A DNA stretch of 64,000 bases. It comes from Clostridium weizhouense (GTDB lineage Bacteria; Bacillota; Clostridia; Clostridiales; Clostridiaceae). This document shows positions 16,665 through 24,333 of the stretch, one piece after another (the stretch's first letter is position 1; each line of letters begins with the position of its first letter). The stretch spans positions 124,001-188,000 of the forward strand of contig NZ_JAHXPT010000008.1 of the NCBI RefSeq assembly GCF_019431045.1, written 5' to 3'. The position numbers were made by a program, and so were the translations under genes. Under the pieces are notes generated by a model. The model was not told where the DNA came from. It worked only from the letters and a program-made list of their open reading frames with translations, and did no database searches.

Positions 16665-17678
16665 ATGAAAGGATTAATTTGGAGTAAGAACAAAAGAATA
16701 GAACTTAAGGAGGTAAAAGAACCACAAATATCATCATCTTGTGAAGTGAAAATAGAAATAAAATATTCAGGTATATGTGGAACTGATTTACAACTTTTAA
16801 AAGGTAATTCAGAAGAAATGACAGATATTATTAGAGGGCATGAAGCTGTTGGAAAAGTTATAGAGGTAGGAGATAGTGTAAAGAATATAAAAGTAAATGA
16901 TAATGTAGTTATTGATCCTAACCAATATTGTGGCAAGTGCTTTTATTGTAAAAATGGTCAAACAAATTTTTGTGAAGGTGATAATGGAAAACTAGCAATT
17001 GCAGGAATTAATAAAAATGGTGTATTTGCGAAATATTTTGTATGTGATGAAACTTTTGTATATAAAATTCCAGAGGAGTTAAGTTTAAAATCAGCTGTTT
17101 TAGTTGAACCATTAGCTTGTGTACTTCATAATATCAAGGCTGCTAATATTCAACCAGAAGATTCAGTACTTATAATAGGATCAGGTCCTATGGGAGTGTT
17201 ATGTCAAATGTTGACTAGTAAAATTGCTAGACTTACAGTTGCAATAGAAAAAAATGATTATAGAAAAGATTTTTCAAATAAAATATGTGATTATGTATAT
17301 TATCCAGAAGATTTAACAGAAGAAAAGTTAAGAGAGATAAATTTAGGAAGAAAATTTGATGTTGTTATAGATGCAGTAGGAACTCAAATGGAAATGTGTG
17401 AAAGCATGATAGAAAAAGGAGGAAGGATTATTTTATTAGGAATAAATCCTAATTATAATTTTAAATTTAAACCAAGTCATTATTTAAGCAATGGAATAAA
17501 AATAATAGGTTCAGGTGAATATAACTTAATGTTTGAAAAAGCTATAAAGGCTGCAATTAAGTTGAAGGATTTGGAAAAATTAGTTACTAAAACATGTTCA
17601 ATAGATGAATTTGAAGAAAGTTTTAATGAATTATTATCTCATGAAATGAAATCCATGAAAACAGTTTTTGAATTTTAA
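16665..17678 (+). CDS. Zinc-dependent MDR alcohol/polyol dehydrogenase
   Basis: A 337-residue medium-chain dehydrogenase of the sorbitol/threonine dehydrogenase type. Catalytic zinc ligands are C38 (SGICGTD) and H59-E60 (RGHEAVG). The structural zinc site is complete with C89, C92, C95 and C103. The NAD(P)-binding motif is IIGSGPMG near residue 170. Such enzymes oxidise secondary alcohols of polyols or amino-polyols. It is the first gene of a six-gene same-strand cluster and has AAAGGAG before its ATG. The C-terminal catalytic half is short but complete. The substrate is unknown. Confidence 0.9.
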   Translation: MKGLIWSKNKRIELKEVKEPQISSSCEVKIEIKYSGICGTDLQLLKGNSEEMTDIIRGHEAVGKVIEVGDSVKNIKVNDNVVIDPNQYCGKCFYCKNGQTNFCEGDNGKLAIAGINKNGVFAKYFVCDETFVYKIPEELSLKSAVLVEPLACVLHNIKAANIQPEDSVLIIGSGPMGVLCQMLTSKIARLTVAIEKNDYRKDFSNKICDYVYYPEDLTEEKLREINLGRKFDVVIDAVGTQMEMCESMIEKGGRIILLGINPNYNFKFKPSHYLSNGIKIIGSGEYNLMFEKAIKAAIKLKDLEKLVTKTCSIDEFEESFNELLSHEMKSMKTVFEF

Positions 17679-17830
17679 TATAGAATAAACGTTCTATAAA
17701 ACTGCTTAGTTATACTAGTTAAGTTTTAGTTTTTATGATTTCAGTAAGAGTTAAATAAAAAATAATTTTTATTGAATTTATACAGATCACTAGGAAAGTA
17801 ACATTTTATATAAATAGGAGATTAAAAGAA

Positions 17831-19762
17831 ATGATAACAATAAGTAATTTAGATAAAATAAACAATTTTGTTAAGAGTAAAATACAAGATGAAAAATATT
17901 TGATTTGGATTCCTAAACTTTGGAATATGATAAGATTTAAAAATATTTTAAATGAAACAGAAGAAGAAATTCAAATAAATGCTTATGAGTATATAAATGA
18001 ATTAATAAATTATTTAAAGGTTCAAAATTATGATATTCCAAATGATAATAACTTTAATAAAAGTCTTATATACTGTTCTTTAGTTAGATATTCAACAGCA
18101 TGGGATTATAATCATGATGGTAATTTAGAGATGGGAACATTTCTTAGATTAATAATATTATTACCTATGTTAAAAGATATAGGCGTAGACATATTATACT
18201 TGCTTCCAATAACAGAATACAGTGAATTATATATAAAAGGAGATATTGGAGGACCATTTGCAATAAAAAATTACTTTGAACTTGATAAGAATTTACATGA
18301 TGAGATATTAGATGATATTAAAGATTTCACACTTAAAAATGAATTTTCAGCATTAGTTGAAGCATGTCACCTTTTAGGAATAAGAGTTGTGAATGACTTT
18401 ATACCTAGGGTTACTGCACGTAATAGTGACATAATAAAGGAACATCCAGATTGGGTATATTGGATTAAAAAAGAGTATTTAGAAGGATTTAAAACTCCTG
18501 AGATACCAGAGATCGGAGTTTTTCAAGAATGTACTCATGATAATTTAGAAATAATATATAAATCACAACAAACTAAAGAACATTTAAAGAAATTTTCTAA
18601 GTCTCCAGATCAGTTAAACCCAGATTTGTGGAAAAAGTTAAAGAAACAATCAGAACAAACAGGAGAAGATTTATTAATGCTAGTTGAACAAGAAATGCAA
18701 ATAACAACTCCACCTGCACATTCAGATTGGGTAAATGATGTACAGCCTATTTGGACAGATATTACTTTTTTGAAAATATATATGGATGTATATCCAGAAG
18801 TTAAAAAATTCTTAGATAAAGATCAAGCACCTTATGTTATGTTTGATACCATAAAAGCTAATAAATTTCCAGGAAAAGAACCTAATTATGGTTTATGGAA
18901 ACTTTTTGAGGATGCTCTACGTTACAATATTCTAGAATATGGAATAGATGGAATAAGGGTAGATATAGGACATACTATACCACCTGTATTATTAAGTCAT
19001 TTATTTGATGTGGTAAAAGAGTTAAAACCTAATGCATTATTTATGAGTGAAGATTTATTTAATAAGAATCATGAAAGAGCTTATGATAGTGGATATAACA
19101 TAATGTTAGGTAGTGAATGGTTAGAAATGTCTAGAATAAATAAAGATAATCTAACAAATTTTTTAAAAGAGTTACAAGAACTAAAACTTTATATTTTTGG
19201 ATGCGCTGAGACAGCAGATACTCCAAGAATAACAACTAGAGATGGAGGGGTTAAACTTGCTCGCTCAATTTCAGTATTTAATAATTTCTTACCTAATGCG
19301 ATACCATTTATAACAACAGGGGGAGAAGTTAATGAAGAGGAACCTATAAATTGTGGATTAGCAGATAATACAAATGGTGCTGAAATACCAAGAGCATTTT
19401 TTAATAAAATGAATATTAAATGGAGTAATAAAAATGCGGATAAAATGATTTTGTTACTAAAGCAATTAAAAGAATGTAAGAATAAATATTCAGATTTATT
19501 AGAGTTAAAAAATTTTGAGATAGTAAATTCACCAGAAGAGGTTATTGTATATAGTTATAAAACTAAAAAAGAAGCATTTTTAATAATATTTAATTTAAAT
19601 ATGAATGATGAAAAATATATAGAAATTAATAAATCACTTAATTTTATAAATAACCCTAGAATTTTGATAAACAGTATAGAAAATGATGAGCGAAAAGCTC
19701 TAAATAAAAATGTTGATATATTAAAAAGTGGTCAAGCTATTGTATTATTTGGAGAGATATAA
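17831..19762 (+). CDS. Intracellular GH13 (alpha-amylase superfamily) enzyme, GlgE-like
   Basis: A 643-residue cytoplasmic enzyme with no signal peptide. The TIM-barrel signatures are present: the KDIGVDILYLLPI strand near residue 115; region I GIRVVNDFIPRVTARNSD (183-200) followed by KEHPDWVYW; region II GIDGIRVDIGH with R376 and nucleophile D378; region III LFMSEDLF with acid/base E407; and region IV with D463 in ETADTPR. Region I lacks the usual NH and resembles GlgE maltosyltransferases. In region IV the His that normally precedes the catalytic Asp is Ala. This suggests transglycosylase or phosphorylase activity rather than plain hydrolysis, but the reaction is unknown. Confidence 0.8.
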   Translation: MITISNLDKINNFVKSKIQDEKYLIWIPKLWNMIRFKNILNETEEEIQINAYEYINELINYLKVQNYDIPNDNNFNKSLIYCSLVRYSTAWDYNHDGNLEMGTFLRLIILLPMLKDIGVDILYLLPITEYSELYIKGDIGGPFAIKNYFELDKNLHDEILDDIKDFTLKNEFSALVEACHLLGIRVVNDFIPRVTARNSDIIKEHPDWVYWIKKEYLEGFKTPEIPEIGVFQECTHDNLEIIYKSQQTKEHLKKFSKSPDQLNPDLWKKLKKQSEQTGEDLLMLVEQEMQITTPPAHSDWVNDVQPIWTDITFLKIYMDVYPEVKKFLDKDQAPYVMFDTIKANKFPGKEPNYGLWKLFEDALRYNILEYGIDGIRVDIGHTIPPVLLSHLFDVVKELKPNALFMSEDLFNKNHERAYDSGYNIMLGSEWLEMSRINKDNLTNFLKELQELKLYIFGCAETADTPRITTRDGGVKLARSISVFNNFLPNAIPFITTGGEVNEEEPINCGLADNTNGAEIPRAFFNKMNIKWSNKNADKMILLLKQLKECKNKYSDLLELKNFEIVNSPEEVIVYSYKTKKEAFLIIFNLNMNDEKYIEINKSLNFINNPRILINSIENDERKALNKNVDILKSGQAIVLFGEI

Positions 19763-19862
19763 GTTAAATCTTACAAATTAAAAACATAAGAGTTTTACTA
19801 TAAAAATAATAAATTAATAGTTTTTTTAAAAGAAATTTTGTTAATATTTGGAGGAAATAAAA

Positions 19863-20972
19863 ATGAATTTGAATGAAGAAAAAGAAATAATAATCTGGCA
19901 TGAATTTGATGGGATAGCTGATACAACTTTAAGTTTATTAGAAGATATAACTAAAGAAATGAGTAAGAAGACAGGTTTTAATTTTAAACTTCATATGACT
20001 AATATAGTTGAGTTTATAGAAGGACTTAGTAATATTTATAAAACACATAATGGACCACATATGGCATTTATTCCATCTGATATAACAGTATTTGCAGAAC
20101 AAGGATTATTTTCAGAGGTAAATACATCTATATTTGATGGATATGCAGATAAAAAAATTTATGAAACAATGAGCTACAAAGGAAAACAATATGGTGTACC
20201 TATTTTAGGAGGAAATCATGCAGTTATATATTATAATAAAGAGCTAATGGAAGAGATTCCGAAAGATTTTGACGATTTAATAAGAATGAAAGATGACTTT
20301 ATAGAGAAAAAAATAGCTCCAATAGCTATTGATATGAGTGTTCCATATTGGTTCATACCATTCTTTACAGCATTTGGTGGATGGCCAATGAATGAAAATT
20401 TAGAATTAGACCCTAAAGCTTTAAAAGATACATTTTTGTTTTTAAGAGAATTATTAAAAGAGGGCGTAATAGTTAATTATAGAGCAACTGATGTTATGCT
20501 AGATAAATTTATTGAAGGAAAAGTAGCATGTATGATGAATGGAGAATGGATTTATAATTATATGCTTCAAAAATGCAATGAAAAGCTAGGTGTATTTTTA
20601 ATACCAAATATAAATGGTAAAAAAGCAAAAGTAACTACATCTACAATAGGATGGGTTTTCCCTTGCGATTCACTTAAGTCAGAGTATAAGGAACCTATAA
20701 TGGAATTTGTAAAATATATGATGAGTGATGAATGTCAATTAAGGTTATTAAATGAGGTTCATAGAATACCAGTAAATAAAAAAGTTATTGAAGAAGCAAA
20801 TAAAAAAGCAACAGAAACTACTAAAAATATATTATCTCAATTAAAGTTTAATGAGACAATTCCAGTAGATTTAAAGATGAGAAAAGTGTGGGATGATTTA
20901 GAATTTGGATTAAAAATGCTAGGAAATGAATCATGCTCTATAGATGATATAGTTAATACTTTAATGCAATAA
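19863..20972 (+). CDS. Solute-binding-protein fold without export signal
   Basis: A 369-residue protein resembling maltose-type extracellular solute-binding proteins: KEIIIWHEFDG at the N-terminus, a PHMAFIPSDITVFAEQGLFSEV segment, YGVPILGGNHAVIYYNKELM, a FIEGKVACMMNGEW segment and a helical C-terminal lobe. Exported relatives begin with a lipoprotein signal peptide; here the mature-type sequence starts within a few residues of the ATG and no lipobox exists. GGAGG at 19850-19854 fixes the ATG at 19863, so a missed upstream signal is unlikely. No ABC transporter permease is in the window. A cytoplasmic sugar-binding or accessory role for the GH13 enzyme is inference. Confidence 0.75.
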   Translation: MNLNEEKEIIIWHEFDGIADTTLSLLEDITKEMSKKTGFNFKLHMTNIVEFIEGLSNIYKTHNGPHMAFIPSDITVFAEQGLFSEVNTSIFDGYADKKIYETMSYKGKQYGVPILGGNHAVIYYNKELMEEIPKDFDDLIRMKDDFIEKKIAPIAIDMSVPYWFIPFFTAFGGWPMNENLELDPKALKDTFLFLRELLKEGVIVNYRATDVMLDKFIEGKVACMMNGEWIYNYMLQKCNEKLGVFLIPNINGKKAKVTTSTIGWVFPCDSLKSEYKEPIMEFVKYMMSDECQLRLLNEVHRIPVNKKVIEEANKKATETTKNILSQLKFNETIPVDLKMRKVWDDLEFGLKMLGNESCSIDDIVNTLMQ

Positions 20973-21029
20973 AAATATTCATAATATTCACAATATTACA
21001 TTAATAACAAAGCGAGGAGATTAAATAAA

Positions 21030-21686
21030 ATGAAAGTAACACTTTTTAGTCAAGTATCAATAGATGGTAAATTAACTTTAGGAGCAGGAAATTCAAGTAA
21101 GGATTTATTTAATTTTTTAGATGAGGGTGATAAGAAATTTATTCATAAATTTAGAGGAAATGTTGATGCAATAATGGTTGGTAAGAAAACAATAGATACA
21201 GATAATCCATTTTTAACTAATAGATACGAAGAAAATAAAAATCCAGTAAGAATAATACCAACTAACACTATGAATTTAGATTTATCTTCAAATATTTTTA
21301 AAGATAAAGAAAGAACAATAATTGTAACAACAGAAAATGGGAAAAATGATGAAAAATTAAATTTTATAAAAAGTATAGGGAAAGAATATTTGATTTTTGG
21401 AGAAAATAAAGTAGATTTTAAAGAACTATTTAAATATCTTGAAAATGAATTAAATATAAATAGTATAATGTTAGAAGGTGGTGGATATTTAAATTGGTCA
21501 CTTTTTAATGAAAATTTAGTAGACGAAATAGTACTTATGCAATTACCAGTAGTAATAGGTGGATATAACAATGTCTCATTAGTTGATGGAGAAGGATTTA
21601 AAGATTTAGATTCTTTAAAGAAATTTAAATTTTTGGAATTTAAACCTAATAAAAATTACAATTTATTAAGATTTGAGAGATTATAA
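21030..21686 (+). CDS. RibD C-terminal-type (dihydrofolate-reductase-fold) reductase
   Basis: A 218-residue NAD(P)H-dependent reductase of the RibD C-terminal domain family. Typical motifs are in order: FSQVSIDGKLTLG at residue 6, the GNVDAIMVGKKTIDTDNPFLTNR segment near 43-65, INSIMLEGGGYLNWSLF with the cofactor-binding EGG, and LVDEIVLMQLPVVIGG. In riboflavin synthesis this fold reduces a ribosylamino group to a ribitylamino group. The deaminase half of RibD is absent and no other rib genes are here, so the substrate differs or is unknown. GAGGAG precedes the ATG; 57 bases separate it from the preceding gene. Confidence 0.87.
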   Translation: MKVTLFSQVSIDGKLTLGAGNSSKDLFNFLDEGDKKFIHKFRGNVDAIMVGKKTIDTDNPFLTNRYEENKNPVRIIPTNTMNLDLSSNIFKDKERTIIVTTENGKNDEKLNFIKSIGKEYLIFGENKVDFKELFKYLENELNINSIMLEGGGYLNWSLFNENLVDEIVLMQLPVVIGGYNNVSLVDGEGFKDLDSLKKFKFLEFKPNKNYNLLRFERL

Positions 21687-21836
21687 TTTTAAAGATTAGT
21701 TCTATAAAGTAGAGATTATTTAATAAATACTAAAGAAGTTTTTTAGGTAAACTTAAAGTATAACTAATTTTAGAAAACTTAAAAACTAGGTGAATGATTT
21801 TAGAGTTAAATATATAGAAGAACTTAGGAGGGAGAT

Positions 21837-22502
21837 ATGAATAAACAATATACTAAAGCAATTATATTTGATATGGATGGAGTTATTGTAGATAGTGAAC
21901 GTATATATTTTGGTATAGAAAGAGATGTATTTTCACATTTTAAAATAAAGATATCTAAAGAAGAACATGAGGGCTTTGTTGGTAGTAGTTTAGAAAACAT
22001 GTGGGATAAAATTATAAAAGATAAAAGTTTGAAGATTTGCCCAAAAGATACAGTAAATTATCATAAACAATATGTTATGAAACATATGGAAGGATTAGAA
22101 CTAGTTCCTATTAAAAATGTAAAAGAGTTTATAAATGATATAAAAGAAAAAAATATAAAGATTGCATTAGCATCATCATCAACAAAAGCTTTAATAAATT
22201 TGATTTTAAATAAGTTAGAAATTAGAAATTTGTTTGATGTTATTGTAAGTGGAGAAGAGGTTAAGCAAAGCAAACCTAATCCAGAAATATTTTTAAAAGC
22301 AGCAAAATTTCTAAATGTAGATCCAAGTGACTGTATTGTAATAGAGGATTCATCAAATGGAGTAAGAGCAGCTAAAAAAGCGGGAATGAAATGTATAGGA
22401 TTTTTAAATCCAGGTTCAGGGAATCAATGTTTAGAAGAAGCGGATATTATAATAAGTGAATTCCCTAAGAACTATTTTGATATACAAAAAGATATAATGT
22501 AA
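21837..22502 (+). CDS. HAD-superfamily phosphatase/phosphomutase (beta-PGM-like)
   Basis: A 221-residue class I HAD hydrolase. Motif I is FDMDGVIVDSE with nucleophile D12 and acid D14. The helical cap follows, then motif II ALASSS, motif III around KQSKPNPEIF, and motif IV CIVIEDSSNGVRAA. The sequence type is shared by beta-phosphoglucomutase and sugar- or polyol-phosphate phosphatases. In the cluster context a phosphatase acting on a pentose- or pentitol-5-phosphate is possible; a beta-phosphoglucomutase serving the GH13 enzyme is the alternative. AGGAGGG is the ribosome binding site. Confidence 0.88.
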   Translation: MNKQYTKAIIFDMDGVIVDSERIYFGIERDVFSHFKIKISKEEHEGFVGSSLENMWDKIIKDKSLKICPKDTVNYHKQYVMKHMEGLELVPIKNVKEFINDIKEKNIKIALASSSTKALINLILNKLEIRNLFDVIVSGEEVKQSKPNPEIFLKAAKFLNVDPSDCIVIEDSSNGVRAAKKAGMKCIGFLNPGSGNQCLEEADIIISEFPKNYFDIQKDIM

Positions 22503-22556
22503 ACATAAACAGAAAAACAAGATAACTGTCTAAAATAGTTAAGAGAAGGTGTAAAT

Positions 22557-23978
22557 GTGTGTTTTGAAATAAATGATAAATTAAAAGAGGAATGTGGAGT
22601 TTTTGGTGTTATAGATTTAAGTGGAAGTATAAACTGTAGTGAAATTACTTATTATGGATTATATTCATTGCAACATAGAGGTCAACATAGTTGTGGTATT
22701 GCATCTTATTTAGAAAATAAAGTAAATTGTTATAAGAATCTAGGTCTTGTAAATGAGGTGTTTAATCAAGAGTTACTTAATAATTTAAATGGAAACAAAG
22801 CAATTGGTCATGTTAGATATGCAACTAGTGGTGAAGTTTCAGCTAATGATGCACAACCGTTAATAGTAAGCAATAAAAAAGATCAACTAGTATTAGCTCA
22901 TAATGGTCATATTTTAAATGGAACTGAATTAAAAAGAAGAATAAGTAAATATAAATTGAAAACTTCAATAGATTCAGAAATTTTAGGATATTTGATATTA
23001 AATGAATTAGAAAAAGGATATACTTTAGAAAAAAGTATATTAAATATAATGGATTTTATAGATGGAGCATATTCACTTGTGTTAATGGATAATGATAGAC
23101 TTATAGGAGTAAGAGATCCATTAGGAATGAGACCACTTTGTATAGGAAAATTAAATGATGCTTATATTTTATCTTCTGAAAGTTGTGCATTAAATGCTGT
23201 AGGAGCTAAATTTATAAGGGATGTAGACCCAGGAGAAATAATCATAATAGATAAAACTGGAATAAAAAGTGTTAAAAAAGAAGTTAATGAAGGAAAAAGA
23301 CTTTGTATATTTGAATTTGTCTATTTTGCAAGAGAAGATAGTAAAATAGATGGTATGAGTGTTTATAAAGCAAGAGAGAATATGGGAAAAGAATTAGCTA
23401 AATTGTATAAAATTGATGCAGATTTAGTAGTGGGTGTACCTGATTCAGGTATACCAGCAGCAATTTCATATGCTAATGAAACGGGAATTCCATATGGACA
23501 AGGCTTCGTAAAAAACAAATATATAGGAAGAACATTTATAAAATCTGTTCAAAACGAAAGAATAAAAGCTGTAAATATTAAGTTAAATCCTATAAAGGAA
23601 AATATAAGAGGTAAAAGAATTATCTTAGTAGATGATTCATTAGTTAGAGGGACAACTTTAAAAGGAATAGTAAAAAGGTTAAAAAAAGCTGGGGCTAAAG
23701 AAGTTCATGTAATAATTTCAGCACCACCTATAAAGTTTTCATGTTTCTATGGAATAGCAACTTCAAATACAAAAGAATTAATAGCATCAAGTAAGTCAAT
23801 TGAATATATAAGAAAATATATACTTGCAGATTCTTTAAATTTTATAACTATAGAAGCATTATTAAAATCAGTTGGAAAAGAAAATAATAGTGGATTTTGC
23901 GCAGCATGTTTTGATGGTAAATATCCTAAATTAAAAAATGATTCAATAACTTTAACAAAAAATTTAGTTAATATGTAA
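22557..23978 (+). CDS. purF: Amidophosphoribosyltransferase (PurF family) in a non-purine cluster
   Basis: A 473-residue glutamine PRPP amidotransferase. The N-terminal nucleophile domain begins after a short propeptide, with catalytic C13 in EECGVFGV; LQHRGQHSCGIAS and GHVRYATSG follow. The phosphoribosyltransferase half has VVGVPDSGIPAA, KNKYIGRTFI and the PRPP loop IILVDDSLVRGTT. All four cysteines of the Bacillus-type iron-sulfur cluster appear present (KRLCIFEF, KFSCFYG, GFCAACF). The usual FARPDS reads FAREDS. It should make phosphoribosylamine from PRPP and glutamine. No other pur gene is in the window, and it ends the six-gene cluster. It may instead be the organism's only PurF. Confidence 0.9.
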   Translation: MCFEINDKLKEECGVFGVIDLSGSINCSEITYYGLYSLQHRGQHSCGIASYLENKVNCYKNLGLVNEVFNQELLNNLNGNKAIGHVRYATSGEVSANDAQPLIVSNKKDQLVLAHNGHILNGTELKRRISKYKLKTSIDSEILGYLILNELEKGYTLEKSILNIMDFIDGAYSLVLMDNDRLIGVRDPLGMRPLCIGKLNDAYILSSESCALNAVGAKFIRDVDPGEIIIIDKTGIKSVKKEVNEGKRLCIFEFVYFAREDSKIDGMSVYKARENMGKELAKLYKIDADLVVGVPDSGIPAAISYANETGIPYGQGFVKNKYIGRTFIKSVQNERIKAVNIKLNPIKENIRGKRIILVDDSLVRGTTLKGIVKRLKKAGAKEVHVIISAPPIKFSCFYGIATSNTKELIASSKSIEYIRKYILADSLNFITIEALLKSVGKENNSGFCAACFDGKYPKLKNDSITLTKNLVNM

Positions 23979-23994
23979 AATATATTGATTTATA

Positions 23995-24055
23995 ACAAGC
24001 TTTAAAAGATTAGTTAATAAAATTTTTAACTAAATCTTTAAAGCTTGTATTTTTA
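23995..24055 (+). terminator. Terminator of the six-gene cluster
   Basis: Arms 23995-24017 and 24026-24048 form a roughly 22-bp stem with one bulge, followed by ATTTTTA. It is the first strong terminator after the zinc dehydrogenase gene, so the six genes may form one transcript. Confidence 0.88.
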
Positions 24056-24333
24056 TACTCCAATAAGAAAAAATATATTGTTATATAAGTTATGAATAAT
24101 TTCTAAAATGTTTTACTTTAAAGATATAATCAATACTCTTAAAGAATAAAAAGTAATCATATGGCACACCATTATTCCTAAATTAAGTTTGAAATGTAGA
24201 GTAAAAAAAGAATAATGCAACAACAATATTTAGAAATTAAGAATATTAAAAAAATAATAAGAAAACCTAGTAATGTATTTTATTATTTTTTAGTTAAATT
24301 TTAAAAATATATTTACTTTAGGAGGAATATGTA
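24056..24333. other. AT-rich leader region of adhE
   Basis: No gene or recognisable riboswitch. TTGTTATATAAGTTATGAA near 24078 is too far from the Rex operator consensus to call. The ribosome binding site AGGAGG lies just before the adhE start. Confidence 0.3.

Noticed and set aside
24078..24097. Rex operator in front of adhE
   Set aside because: TTGTTATATAAGTTATGAA departs at too many positions from TTGTTAANNNNTTAACAA.
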